DNA from: Rhodoferax sp.
GTDB taxonomy: Bacteria; Pseudomonadota; Gammaproteobacteria; Burkholderiales; Burkholderiaceae_C
Assembly: GCF_025356155.1 (NCBI RefSeq)
Contig: NZ_JANXUQ010000246.1
Location: 1 to 44,147, forward strand
Length of the DNA stretch: 44,147 nucleotides
Direction of reading: 5' to 3'
The notes beneath the pieces were generated by a model. It ran no database searches and was not told where the DNA came from. It saw only the letters and a program-made list of their open reading frames with translations. Of this stretch, positions 33,855 through 43,427 are shown piece after piece. Both the position numbers and the translations under genes were made by a program. The first letter of the stretch is position 1, and each line of letters starts with the position of its first letter.

Positions 33855-34536
33855 GGCCATTGAGGCCTTTGCGGGCATGGCGCCCAAAGAACCGGCAATT
33901 TGCGTGGTCTATGCCGACGAGGCCATCGTCGTATTGGACAAGCCTTCTGGCTTGCTGTCGGTGCCTGGCCGTGGGCCTGACAAGCAGGATTGTTTGAGTG
34001 TCCGGGTGCAGGCCCGGTTTGCCGATGCGCTGGTGGTGCACCGGCTGGACATGGCAACGTCCGGGCTCATCGTCATGGCGCGTGGCGCAGTGGTGCAGCG
34101 CCTGCTGAGTGAGGCCTTTGCCAACCGAACCGTTACCAAGCGTTACGAGGCCGTTGTCCAAGGCGAAATCGCCGCCACCGGGGACGGTTGGCGCGTGATC
34201 GACTTACCCATTGCCGTGGATTGGCCGAATCGGCCGCTGCGTGTCATCAACCACGAGACCGGCAAGCCGAGTGTCACCCGTTTACAACGCAGCCATTTTG
34301 ATGCGCAGCGCCACTTGAGCCATGTGCTGTTAGAGCCTCTGACCGGTCGCACCCACCAGTTGCGGTTGCACCTAAAGGCCATTGGGCATCCCATTTTGGG
34401 TGACGCGCTGTATGCACCCGCCGAGGTTATTGCCATGGCTCCACGGTTGATGCTGCACGCCTGTGTGTTGGGCTTTGCCCACCCGGTCAGCGGTGTTGCC
34501 ATGGAATTTAGCCTCTCCGCACTGACCAACGCCTAA
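33844..34536 (+). CDS. RluA-family pseudouridine synthase
   Basis: 230 residues. The catalytic Asp is in HRLDMATSGLIV (about residue 65). Other family motifs are VVLDKPSGLLSVPG, the KRYEAVVQG strand, and PLTGRTHQLRLHLKAIGHPILGD split by its usual turn. Size and motifs resemble E. coli RluA, which modifies 23S rRNA U746 and tRNA U32, but other RluA subtypes are hard to exclude. ATG 33844 starts inside the end of the hybrid-kinase gene (11-base overlap). Ten bases separate it from the next gene, so it probably heads the rluA-rnm-yciO block. Confidence 0.88.
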   Translation: MPPEAIEAFAGMAPKEPAICVVYADEAIVVLDKPSGLLSVPGRGPDKQDCLSVRVQARFADALVVHRLDMATSGLIVMARGAVVQRLLSEAFANRTVTKRYEAVVQGEIAATGDGWRVIDLPIAVDWPNRPLRVINHETGKPSVTRLQRSHFDAQRHLSHVLLEPLTGRTHQLRLHLKAIGHPILGDALYAPAEVIAMAPRLMLHACVLGFAHPVSGVAMEFSLSALTNA

Positions 34537-34545
34537 AATAGTGGA

Positions 34546-35400
34546 GTGACCCCCATACAAAACGCCGATCTCCACTGCCATTCCACGGTTTCCGATGGCA
34601 CGCTCGCGCCAGAAGCCCTGGCCGAACGCGCCAGCGCCAACGGTGTGGAGCTGTGGGCGCTGACCGACCACGACGAGATCGGCGGCCAAACCCGGGCTGC
34701 GGCAGCCGCCAAGGCCTGCGGCATGCGCTACCTGACGGGTACCGAGATTTCCATCACCTTTATCAACAAGACGGTCCACATTGTGGGTCTGGGCTTTGAC
34801 GCCACCAACACTGACCTGGTTGAAGGCCTGCGCCGCACGCGCGGCGGCCGTGACAACCGGGCCATGGAAATGTCTGAAGGCCTGGCCAAGGTCGGTATCA
34901 AGGGGGCGTACGAGGGCGCCCTCAAATTTGTCGGCAACCCGGAACTGATTTCGCGCACACATTTCGCGCGCTTTTTGATCGAATCCGGCGTCTGCCGCGA
35001 CACGAATGAGGTGTTCCGAAAGTTCCTGATCGAAGGCAAACCGGGTTTTGTGCCGCACCGCTGGGCATCGCTTAAAGACGCAGTGACCTGGATCACCGGT
35101 GCCGGCGGCTTGGCGGTCATCGCTCACCCTGCGCGCTACAAGTTCACGCCCAATGAAGAGTTTGCGCTGTTCACCGAATTCAAGGCCCATGGCGGCAAAG
35201 GGGTGGAAGTGGTGACCGGTAGCCATTCGGTGCCCGAGTACGCCACTTATGCCGACACAGCGCGCGAGTTCGGGCTGGCCGCCTCACGTGGTAGCGATTT
35301 CCACAGCCCGGACGAGAGCCACACGGAGCTCGGCACCCTGCCCTTTTTGCCAGCCAACCTGACGCCAGTGTGGGAACTGCTGGCTTCGCGCATTCAGTAG
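34546..35400 (+). CDS. rnm: PHP-domain phosphoesterase, RNase AM / TrpH-like
   Basis: 284 residues from a GTG start. PHP metal ligands are visible: NADLHCHSTVSDG, ALTDHDEIGG, GTEISI, SRTHFARFL, VIAHPARYK and RGSDFHSPDE. The E. coli homologue (YciV/Rnm) is a 5'-3' exonuclease that matures rRNA 5' ends and also degrades pAp. YciO follows 13 bases later, a conserved neighbour of this gene in proteobacteria. Confidence 0.9.
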   Translation: MTPIQNADLHCHSTVSDGTLAPEALAERASANGVELWALTDHDEIGGQTRAAAAAKACGMRYLTGTEISITFINKTVHIVGLGFDATNTDLVEGLRRTRGGRDNRAMEMSEGLAKVGIKGAYEGALKFVGNPELISRTHFARFLIESGVCRDTNEVFRKFLIEGKPGFVPHRWASLKDAVTWITGAGGLAVIAHPARYKFTPNEEFALFTEFKAHGGKGVEVVTGSHSVPEYATYADTAREFGLAASRGSDFHSPDESHTELGTLPFLPANLTPVWELLASRIQ

Positions 35401-35413
35401 GTCACTGCTTGGC

Positions 35414-36037
35414 ATGGCGCAATATTTCGAAGTTCACCCTGAAAATCCCCAAACGCGGCTCTTGAAACAAGCGGTGGCCCTGCTGGAAAAGGGTGGCGTC
35501 TTGGCGGTTCCCACCGATTCCAGCTACGCGCTGGTCTGCCATCTGGACGACAAGGCCGCAGTCGACAACCTGCGCCGCATCCGCGGTGTGGACGACAAAC
35601 ACCACCTGACCCTGTTGTGCCGCGACCTGAGCGAACTGGCCAGCTATGCCCGCGTAGACAACACCCAGTACCGCCTGCTCAAGTCAGCGACACCCGGTCC
35701 CTACACCTTCATCCTGGAAGCCAGCAAGGAAGTGCCACGCCGTGTGAGCCACCCCTCGCGCAAAACCATCGGCCTGCGCGTGCCCGCACATACAGCGCTG
35801 CAGGCGCTGCTGGCGATGCACGAGGGCGCACTCCTGGCTACAACGCTGATCGCGCCGGGTGACACCGATCCGATGAACGATGCGAATGAAATCCGCGAGC
35901 GCTTTGAGAAAGTTATCGCTGGCGTCATAGACGCAGGTGCCTGCGCGCTGGAACCCACCACGGTCATTGATTTGACCGGCTCCGAGCCTCAACTGATACG
36001 CCAAGGCCGCGGCGATCTGGGCCGCCTGGGCCTTTAA
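35414..36037 (+). CDS. yciO: YciO/Sua5/YrdC-family protein
   Basis: 207 residues, a single YrdC-like domain: VLAVPTDSSYALVCHLDDKAAV (split by its turn), RIRGVDDKHHLTLLCRDLSEL, PGPYTFILEASKEVPRR, IGLRVPAHTALQALL and EPTTVIDLTG. Relatives make threonylcarbamoyl-AMP for the tRNA t6A modification; YciO itself is a less certain paralogue. It lacks the Sua5 C-terminal domain. In the same orientation as and close to rnm upstream and the M50 protease gene downstream. Confidence 0.9.
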   Translation: MAQYFEVHPENPQTRLLKQAVALLEKGGVLAVPTDSSYALVCHLDDKAAVDNLRRIRGVDDKHHLTLLCRDLSELASYARVDNTQYRLLKSATPGPYTFILEASKEVPRRVSHPSRKTIGLRVPAHTALQALLAMHEGALLATTLIAPGDTDPMNDANEIRERFEKVIAGVIDAGACALEPTTVIDLTGSEPQLIRQGRGDLGRLGL

Positions 36038-36060
36038 AACCAACCTGGAAACTCCATCCT

Positions 36061-36729
36061 GTGGATATTGCCGACCTGATTCAAACCGTAGCCCTGTACG
36101 CGCTGCCGGTGCTTTTTGCCATCACCTTGCACGAGGCAGCGCATGGTTATGCCGCACGGTATTTTGGTGACGACACGGCCTGGAAAATGGGCCGCGTCTC
36201 GCTGAACCCGATGCAACATATCGACCCCATCGGCACGATCCTGATGCCGCTGTTGTTGTACTTTGCCACATCAGGCGCATTTCTGTTTGGATATGCAAAG
36301 CCAGTGCCTGTACGCTTTGGCAATTTGCGCAACCCCAAGCGCGACATGATCTGGGTTGCGTTAGCCGGACCTGGTGCCAATCTGTTGATGGCCTTGTTGT
36401 GGGGCATAGCACTCTACCTGTTGCGCGGAGCGAATATCACCGAGCCCTTTTTCCTCAAAATGTGCCAAGGCGGTGTGTTGGTCAATGTCGTGATGTTTGC
36501 TTTCAACCTGTTCCCCGTACCACCTCTTGATGGAGGCCGCATTTTGGTAGGGTTGTTGCCCTACCGCCAAGCAGAGTTGGTTTCGCGCATTGAGCCCTGG
36601 GGATTCTTTATCGTCATGGCGCTAGTCATCATGAATGTGATCAGCACGCTGTGGATGCAGCCGGTCATGGCGCTCACCTTCGGTCTGCTGAATATCTTGC
36701 TGTCTCCTTTTGCTGCGCTGGTGTCATAA
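36061..36729 (+). CDS. site-2 protease family zinc metallopeptidase (M50)
   Basis: 222 residues from GTG 36061. Six hydrophobic segments. The intramembrane zinc site is HEAAH at residues about 23-27 in ITLHEAAHGYAA, with the third ligand in NLFPVPPLDGGRIL. This is the short, PDZ-free group of site-2 proteases, whose substrates are unknown. It lies 23 bases after yciO and 30 before trpS, all on the same strand. Confidence 0.9.
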   Translation: MDIADLIQTVALYALPVLFAITLHEAAHGYAARYFGDDTAWKMGRVSLNPMQHIDPIGTILMPLLLYFATSGAFLFGYAKPVPVRFGNLRNPKRDMIWVALAGPGANLLMALLWGIALYLLRGANITEPFFLKMCQGGVLVNVVMFAFNLFPVPPLDGGRILVGLLPYRQAELVSRIEPWGFFIVMALVIMNVISTLWMQPVMALTFGLLNILLSPFAALVS

Positions 36730-36759
36730 AAAACACCGCTACTTACTCCCGTATTCCCT

Positions 36760-38055
36760 ATGGCATCTACCCGCTTTCTCACCGGCATCACCACCTCCGG
36801 AACACCCCATCTGGGCAATTACGTCGGCTCCATTCGCCCATCCGTGCGGGCCAGCCTGACAGCAGATGTTGAGAGTTTTTACTTTCTGGCCGACTACCAC
36901 GCGCTGATCAAAGTTGATGAGCCCGCGCGTATCCAGCGCTCCACGCTGGAAATTGCGGCGAGCTGGTTGGCAGCGGGCCTGGACCCCGAACGTGTCACGT
37001 TTTACCGCCAGTCCGACATTCCTGAAATTCCCGAGCTCACCTGGTTCCTGACCTGCGTCACCGGCAAGGGCGTGCTCAACCGCGCCCATGCCTACAAGGC
37101 CTCCGTAGACAAAAACATGGCGGCTAACCAGGACGCGGATATGGACGTGACCGCTGGCTTGTTCATGTACCCGGTGTTGATGGGTGCCGATATTTTGATG
37201 TTCAACGCCCACAAGGTGCCGGTGGGGCGTGACCAGATCCAGCACATCGAGATGGCGCGTGACATGGCCAACAGCTTCAACCACCGCTATGGGGAGCACT
37301 TTGTGCCGCCGCAGGCCGAGATTGAAGAATCGGTTGCCACCTTGCCCGGCCTGGACGGCCGCAAGATGAGCAAAAGTTACGACAACACCATTCCGCTGTT
37401 TGCGACGCGTGAACAGCTCAAAAAACTGATAGCCGGCATCGTCACCGACTCACGCGCTCCGGGTGTGACGAAAGACACCGAAGGCTCGGCCCTGTTCCAG
37501 ATTTACCAGGCCTTTGCTAGCGAAGAAGAGACCGAAGTCTTGCGCCGGGCCTATGCTGACGGCATCGCCTGGGGTGACGCAAAACAACTATTGCTGGAAC
37601 GCATCGACCGGGAAATAGCACCCATGCGCGCGACTTACCAGAACCTGATGGACAACCCAGCCAAGATCGAAGCCATTTTGCTGGTTGGCGCCGCCAAGGC
37701 CCGCAAACAGGCCACGCCCTTCATGGCCACGCTACGCCATGCGGTGGGTTTGCGCAAGCTCGCGGACCAGACGCAGACTGCAACCGCGAAAGCGAACAAA
37801 GCAGCACTGCCCAGCTTCAAACAATACCGCGAAGCCGATGGCCAATTTCGCTTCAAGTTTGTCGATGCACAGGGGCGCTTGCTATTGCAAAGCCTGGGCT
37901 TTGCGTCGCCCAAAGATGCGGGCCAGGCGATTGCGCATTTGCAGCGCGACGGTGCGACTGCATTGGCTGCTTTGTCTGGCCAATTGGAACCTCTAGCGGT
38001 AGACGCATCAGCAGTGGGTGCGGCGTTGGAGCTGCTGGCTGGGGCGGGAACTTAA
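36760..38055 (+). CDS. trpS: tryptophanyl-tRNA synthetase with C-terminal YegP-like extension
   Basis: 431 residues, class I synthetase charging tRNA-Trp. HIGH is represented by TPHLGNYVGSIRP (about residue 15) and KMSKS is exact (about 203). Bacterial TrpRS is usually about 335 residues; here ~100 more follow. They contain a Lys/Ala-rich linker and FKQYREADGQFRFKFVDAQG and LLLQSLGFASPKDAGQAIAHL, which look like one DUF1508/YegP repeat. The extension may bind nucleic acid or assist folding; no function is known for it in TrpRS. Start ATG 36760. Confidence 0.95.
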   Translation: MASTRFLTGITTSGTPHLGNYVGSIRPSVRASLTADVESFYFLADYHALIKVDEPARIQRSTLEIAASWLAAGLDPERVTFYRQSDIPEIPELTWFLTCVTGKGVLNRAHAYKASVDKNMAANQDADMDVTAGLFMYPVLMGADILMFNAHKVPVGRDQIQHIEMARDMANSFNHRYGEHFVPPQAEIEESVATLPGLDGRKMSKSYDNTIPLFATREQLKKLIAGIVTDSRAPGVTKDTEGSALFQIYQAFASEEETEVLRRAYADGIAWGDAKQLLLERIDREIAPMRATYQNLMDNPAKIEAILLVGAAKARKQATPFMATLRHAVGLRKLADQTQTATAKANKAALPSFKQYREADGQFRFKFVDAQGRLLLQSLGFASPKDAGQAIAHLQRDGATALAALSGQLEPLAVDASAVGAALELLAGAGT

Positions 38056-38141
38056 AAGCGCAACACCGGCTCACATGGGTGCCTCCGTGCGCGAGTTGCA
38101 CCGGCGCTCTCATCACCTCTATTCACGCTACTAAAAAAGTT

Positions 38142-38555
38142 ATGACACCACGCTCACTGTTGATCCCTGCCCTCTTGTCTTTGGCCGCTTGCGGCGTACA
38201 CGCAGCGGCTGACACCGAAATCGAAACCCTGGCCTCAGGGGTAACTATTGCGCACACCATCGTCGGCACAGGCACCATGCCCACGGCGACCGATCGGGTC
38301 AAGGTGCACTACCGGGGGACTTTGGTGGACGGTACGGAATTCGACAGCTCCTATGCGCGCAACCAACCGGCCGTGTTTCCGTTGAACGGCGTCGTGCCAT
38401 GCTGGACGCAGGGTCTACAACGAATCAAGGTTGGCGGCAAGGCCAAGCTGACATGCCCTAGTGCTACCGCCTATGGTGAACGCGGTGCGGGTCGCTTGGT
38501 TCCACCGAACGCAACACTAATCTTCGACGTCGAGTTGCTCGGCATCGAACGCTAA
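38142..38555 (+). CDS. FKBP-type peptidyl-prolyl isomerase, secreted
   Basis: 137 residues from ATG 38142. The N-terminus LLIPALLSLAACGVHA|AD fits either a lipoprotein (LAAC) or a normal signal peptide. One FKBP domain: VKVHYRGTLVDGTEFDSSYAR, FPLNGVVPCWTQGLQRIKVGGKAKLTCPS (with its turn), AYGERGAGRLVPPNATLIFDVELLGI. The active-site Tyr, Phe, Asp, Trp and Tyr positions are filled. It should speed prolyl isomerisation in the periplasm. Two Cys (PCW and LTCPS) may form a disulphide. It is 86 bases after trpS and convergent with the riboswitch-controlled gene. Confidence 0.9.
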   Translation: MTPRSLLIPALLSLAACGVHAAADTEIETLASGVTIAHTIVGTGTMPTATDRVKVHYRGTLVDGTEFDSSYARNQPAVFPLNGVVPCWTQGLQRIKVGGKAKLTCPSATAYGERGAGRLVPPNATLIFDVELLGIER

Positions 38556-38582
38556 TCCGCAAACGGACCATCCGCCGCCGCT

Positions 38583-38942
38583 TTAATGGCTGGCGCCCAT
38601 AGCCGCCGCCCACGAAAACACGCTGTTGGCAGACACCCTGAACGCGGTGCTCTGGTTTTGCCCGCACGTGCCAGCGCAGTCCTTGCCGTATTGGGTGATA
38701 ACGTAGTGCGTGCAGGTCACTTGTTTGCCAGGCCCTAGGTTGGCAGCAGCCCGCAGGGCGCGCACCGTGCCCTGGGCTTCCAGCTTGGCCAAGCGGTTGC
38801 GGGTAGAAATTTCGGGTGCGCTCACGTAGTGCGCAACATCCTTGATCGGAATGGGTTCTGACAGTGTTGCAAGGTGACGCAAAATCTCCAAAGATTCGGG
38901 CCATTGCTCGACGGGGATGTTTCGGTTGGAGTGCTTAGTCAT
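38583..38942 (-). CDS. small helix-turn-helix protein under c-di-GMP riboswitch control
   Basis: 119 residues from ATG 38942, with aaaggcgg as ribosome-binding site. Residues about 18-60 (SLEILRHLATLSEPIPIKDVAHYVSAPEISTRNRLAKLEAQGTV, continuous in the protein) look like a winged helix-turn-helix of the MarR/ArsR kind. The C-terminal half has three Cys (QVTCTHY, DCAGTCGQ) and could bind metal or form disulphides. It is too short for a normal two-domain regulator. No family name can be given. Its leader carries a GEMM riboswitch (39011-39092) and a hairpin that can hide the ribosome-binding site, so its translation is probably set by c-di-GMP. Confidence 0.78.
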   Translation of the reverse strand: MTKHSNRNIPVEQWPESLEILRHLATLSEPIPIKDVAHYVSAPEISTRNRLAKLEAQGTVRALRAAANLGPGKQVTCTHYVITQYGKDCAGTCGQNQSTAFRVSANSVFSWAAAMGASH

Positions 38943-38947
38943 ACAGC

Positions 38948-38979
38948 CGCCTTTAGTTTGCGTTAACAAATAAAGGGCG
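38948..38979 (-). promoter_or_regulatory. Shine-Dalgarno-sequestering hairpin (riboswitch expression platform)
   Basis: In the minus-strand RNA cgccctta-type bases at 38979-38971 pair with taaaggcg at 38955-38948 (eight pairs with one bulged C), covering the aaaggcgg ribosome-binding site of the 38942 start. A second, perfect 8-bp hairpin (38986-38993 with 39005-39012) lies between it and the aptamer and shares its last bases with aptamer stem P1, so the two can be mutually exclusive. Confidence 0.55.
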
Positions 38980-39010
38980 ACGCAACATCGAAAATTTGGA
39001 CCACTTTCGA

Positions 39011-39092
39011 TGGCAACCCCGCTGGCAAATGACCTTGGTCATGTAGCCCGGAAGCTTTGCGTCCTTGACTTTCGTCAAGTTTGCCCTTGCCA
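39011..39092 (-). ncRNA. c-di-GMP-I (GEMM) riboswitch aptamer
   Basis: Read on the minus strand: P1 tggcaa (39092-39087) pairs with ttgcca (39016-39011). Then gggcaaa, stem P2 cttgac-gaaa-gtcaag (39079-39064) with its GAAA tetraloop, the invariant ggacgcaaagc (39063-39053), and ccgggctac with tgacc-aa-ggtca as P3, closing with gcggggttgcc. Order and conserved bases match the GEMM consensus, including the tetraloop, the tetraloop-receptor region and the ligand-binding GGACGCAAAGC. It lies 69 bases upstream of the small helix-turn-helix gene. Confidence 0.9.
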
Positions 39093-39129
39093 GATTTGCT
39101 CTTTCGAGCCGCCTCGCTGGCTGCGAGAT

Positions 39130-39156
39130 GCAATGTTTCATGTCTCAAAACATTGC
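39130..39156. promoter_or_regulatory. perfect 9-bp inverted repeat upstream of the riboswitch
   Basis: gcaatgttt (39130-39138), 9-base spacer, aaacattgc (39148-39156). It lies just upstream of the aptamer on the minus strand, where a promoter for the riboswitch transcript is expected, so it could be an operator. The rest of the 38943-39374 gap holds the riboswitch and, at 39157-39374, nothing I recognise beyond a 6-bp tgcctg/caggca pair near 39310-39343. Confidence 0.5.
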
Positions 39157-39374
39157 CACTAATTTGAATATTAGCCGCGCCAAAGCACATTTGCAAGCAG
39201 ATGTTACAAATGATGCGCTGGCAGCTCGGGATTTCTAGAAAACGCCCCAAGCAACCACTTTGATCCTCCCATGCCTGGCTAAACTGCCGTGCCCGCCCGA
39301 ATAAAGTGCCTGCCGAGCGGCTGCGCGATGCATCTCAGGCACCGCTCCCCTTATTTAGAGCTGAACCCTGCGCC

Positions 39375-39988
39375 ATGAAAGCTACATTTCTATTGCCTTT
39401 GGCAGTTCTGGTCACTCTGTCAGCCCACGCACAGGATTTTTTCCGTAACGCTCTGCGGTCTGACAAGGAAACCCCGGTTTACATGCTGGGGTCCGTACGG
39501 GAGCGATGGACTGGCGGGCAAATCGCCTGGTATTACAACCCGGCCAATCAGCCGGGCAACCTCACCACGGTTGATGTCATCAACGCGATCAAGAATGCCT
39601 CTGCGCGTTGGGTAGGCATGTGCAATCTGAGCTTCACCTACATGGGCACCACAACCGTCCCACCCAACGTGCGTAGCACGTCCACCAGCGCACCCTGCGC
39701 GGGGATGATGCCAACGGCTGCGCGGCCTTGTACGGCGCTTCGGCCAATGCGGAATCCAACCGCGCACTGAATTGGGCGGAGCAAACCTACCCGCAATTGC
39801 TGACGCCGCATCCGGCTGCGGCGGGCACGTTCGACGGCTACTACTACCGCTACTACCCCGGTACCAAAACCTATGTGGGCACCAAAAACGGCAACGCCTA
39901 CCTCATGGGCGCCGACAAAGTGATTTGCGACCAGGGCAGGCTGAACGGCTTTTGCAATGTGGTGCAGATTGCGTTGGACGTGAACTAG
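39375..39988 (+). pseudogene. secreted protein gene with a single frameshift
   Basis: Frame 1 from ATG 39375 encodes a signal peptide (LPLAVLVTLSAHA|QD) and a metalloprotease-like N-terminal pattern (WTGGQIAWYYNPANQP, ARWVGMCNLSFTYMG) up to APCAG near 39705. The next frame continues with DDANGCAALYGASANAESNRALNWAEQTYPQLL and FDGYYYRYYPGTKTYVGTKNGNAYLMG, a C-terminal module (WAE..YPQ...YYRYY) that I recognise as common in secreted Burkholderiales proteins. One added G in the GGGG run at about 39700-39705 restores a single frame. It may be a real pseudogene, a phase-variable tract or a sequencing error. Confidence 0.7.
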
Positions 39989-40028
39989 CGCACCGACTTG
40001 CTGCAACCTTGCCTATACGCTAAAACAT

Positions 40029-40880
40029 ATGGAAGAAAATCGTTCAACCCAAGCCACCGGGGATTCCGGCTTGCCCGAAAAAACGCAGTCAGGCAAGGGC
40101 CTCACTGAGGTTCTGGATCAGTCCGAACACGTTCGGGATTTGGTAGAGCAGAGCGCACGAGAGCTTTCATCTGTCAACACAGGCCTGGCGCAAGAGGTAG
40201 AACAGCACAGCGAGCCCCCCGGTGTACGTACAGCGCTGGAAAAGAGCCAGGCGGTCGAAGGCAAGGTACAAGACGCGGCAGACAAGTTGTCCAGAGTGAA
40301 CCAGGCACTACAGGCCGAGGTCAACGCACGCCATATTCTGGAAGAGCAACTGGCCACCGTCACCCATGATGAGCAGGCGGCACGCCACGCGGCCATGCAC
40401 GACGCGTTGACTGGTTTGCCCAATCGCACATTGCTTGAGAATCGCCTGGAGCACGGGCTGGCCCAGGCCAAACGCCACGACAGAACCCTGGCGGTCATGT
40501 TTCTCGATCTGGACGGCTTCAAGCAAATCAACGATGTACATGGTCACGACGTGGGTGACGCCATCCTGCAAACCATCGCCGATCGCCTGCGCGGGCAAGC
40601 CCGCGACGACGACACCGTCAGCCGATTCGGTGGAGACGAGTTCGTGTATCTGTTAACGGAAATTGATGACGACCAAGATGCCGCACTGGTTGCGCAAAAG
40701 ATCGCGGAAGCGATCCAACTCCCGTGTCAGCTGAGCGTGGGCGCACTCGTCATCAAGCCCAGTATTGGCATCGCAATTTTCCCCAGGGATGGAACGTCCT
40801 GCAGTGCGCTCCTCAAAAGTGCCGATACAGCCATGTACGCCGCGAAACGCAATAAATCAGGTTACGCATTCGCCAGTTGA
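40029..40880 (+). CDS. GGDEF-domain diguanylate cyclase
   Basis: 283 residues. An N-terminal helical coiled-coil region (about 20-115, with EQSARELSSVNTGLAQEVEQ and QALQAEVNARHILEEQL) precedes a complete GGDEF domain: HDALTGLPNRTLLENRL, FLDLDGFKQINDVHGHDVGD, the active-site FGGDEFVYLL, and IGIAIFPRDG plus ADTAMYAAKR. The GGDEF signature and metal Asp are intact, so c-di-GMP synthesis is plausible. There is no transmembrane helix and no RxxD inhibitory site directly before GGDEF. It lies 1 kb from a c-di-GMP riboswitch. Confidence 0.9.
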   Translation: MEENRSTQATGDSGLPEKTQSGKGLTEVLDQSEHVRDLVEQSARELSSVNTGLAQEVEQHSEPPGVRTALEKSQAVEGKVQDAADKLSRVNQALQAEVNARHILEEQLATVTHDEQAARHAAMHDALTGLPNRTLLENRLEHGLAQAKRHDRTLAVMFLDLDGFKQINDVHGHDVGDAILQTIADRLRGQARDDDTVSRFGGDEFVYLLTEIDDDQDAALVAQKIAEAIQLPCQLSVGALVIKPSIGIAIFPRDGTSCSALLKSADTAMYAAKRNKSGYAFAS

Positions 40881-40896
40881 TTCCACACCAAAGAAA

Positions 40897-40932
40897 ACGG
40901 CCTGTGCTATTGATTAGATAGCTACAGACCGT
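40897..40932 (-). terminator. terminator hairpin between the GGDEF gene and the serS-tRNA unit
   Basis: acggcctgt-gctat (40897-40910) pairs with atagc-t-acagaccgt (40918-40932), 13-14 pairs with one bulge and one mismatch. On the minus strand it is followed by gttttcttt, so it probably ends the serS-tRNA-Ser transcript. It resembles the dispersed gctat/atagc elements seen elsewhere in the window. Confidence 0.65.
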
Positions 40933-40938
40933 CGTCAC

Positions 40939-41026
40939 TGGAGGAAGAGGAGGGATTCGAACCCTCGGTACCTTGCGGTACGCCTGATTTCGAGTCAGGT
41001 ACATTCGACCACTCTGCCACTCTTCC
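40939..41026 (-). tRNA. tRNA-Ser (anticodon CGA)
   Basis: 88 nt including an encoded CCA. Acceptor stem GGAAGAG/CTCTTCC, anticodon stem-loop CTGA-CTCGAAA-TCAG with anticodon CGA, a long variable arm (gtacc-gcaa-ggtac) typical of tRNA-Ser, and T arm GAGGG-TTCGAAT-CCCTC. It lies 37 bases downstream of serS on the same strand, so it may be transcribed with its synthetase. Confidence 0.95.
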
Positions 41027-41063
41027 TAATTAGTTGCTTCGGTTGGACGAAGCCGAGATTCTA

Positions 41064-42470
<1,407 letters not shown>

Positions 42471-43427
42471 TCATCCATCTATCCGCAGCCCCTTGGGCAA
42501 CGGGAACTTGACGGTTTCTTCAATGCCATCCATCTTGCGCACCGACACGGCGCCTAAAGCGCGGATGCGGTCGATCACCTCGCGCACCAAAATCTCGGGT
42601 GCCGAGGCACCGGCGGTCAGACCGACGCGGCTCTTGCCTTCGAACCAGTGGGTCTGCAATTCTGCTGCGCTGTCCACCATATAGCTGTCGACACCCAGCT
42701 TGCGCGCCAGTTCGGCCAGGCGGTTGCTGTTGGAACTGGTGGGGCTGCCCACCACAATCATGATGTCCACCTGCGGCGACATGATCTTGATCGCGTCCTG
42801 GCGGTTTTGCGTGGCGTAGCAGATGTCCTGCTGTTTGGGTGATTGCACGTTGGGAAACCGTGCTTTCACGGCGGCGGCAATCTCGGCCGCATCGTCCACG
42901 CTGAGAGTGGTCTGCGTGACAACGGCCAGCTTTTCGGTTTGTCGCGGCTGGATGCGGGCCACATCGGCCACGTCTTCCACCAGGTGGATGCTGCCGTCGT
43001 CCAACTGCCCGACGGTACCCTCCACCTCGGGGTGGCCTTTGTGGCCGATCATGATGATCTCAAAGCCTTGTTTGGCGAGGCGCGAAACTTCGATGTGAAC
43101 TTTGGTCACCAGCGGGCAAGTCGCATCGAAAATATTCAGACCGCGCCGCGCGGCTTCAATGCGTACGGACTGCGGCACGCCGTGCGCGCTGAAAATTAGC
43201 GTGGCGTTGTCGGGCACATCTTCCAATTCTTCGATAAAAATTGCGCCTTTGGCTTTGAGATCGTCGACCACATATTTGTTGTGCACGACTTCGTGGCGTA
43301 CGTAAATTGGCGCGCCGAATTTTTCGAGTGCGCGTTCAACGATGGTGATGGCACGTTCGACACCGGCGCAGAAACCGCGAGGGTTGGCGAGCAGTATTTG
43401 CATTGGCGCTTTCGCTTGAGTTTGCAT
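42471..43427 (-). CDS. ispH: 4-hydroxy-3-methylbut-2-enyl diphosphate reductase
   Basis: 318 residues. Last enzyme of the MEP isoprenoid pathway, with an iron-sulphur cluster. The three cluster cysteines are in [19 protein letters not shown] and [12 protein letters not shown]. The substrate-binding [22 protein letters not shown] and [11 protein letters not shown] are present. ATG 43427 overlaps the TAA of fkpB by one base (TAATG); an internal ATG ([11 protein letters not shown]) is an alternative start. GC content is normal in the 3' part but lower near the 5' end. Confidence 0.97.
   Translation of the reverse strand: MQTQAKAPMQILLANPRGFCAGVERAITIVERALEKFGAPIYVRHEVVHNKYVVDDLKAKGAIFIEELEDVPDNATLIFSAHGVPQSVRIEAARRGLNIFDATCPLVTKVHIEVSRLAKQGFEIIMIGHKGHPEVEGTVGQLDDGSIHLVEDVADVARIQPRQTEKLAVVTQTTLSVDDAAEIAAAVKARFPNVQSPKQQDICYATQNRQDAIKIMSPQVDIMIVVGSPTSSNSNRLAELARKLGVDSYMVDSAAELQTHWFEGKSRVGLTAGASAPEILVREVIDRIRALGAVSVRKMDGIEETVKFPLPKGLRIDG

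Noticed and set aside
38464..38904. 146-residue minus-strand frame
   Set aside because: It is antisense to the FKBP gene and in another frame of the helix-turn-helix gene, with an Arg/His/Cys-rich composition typical of shadow frames.
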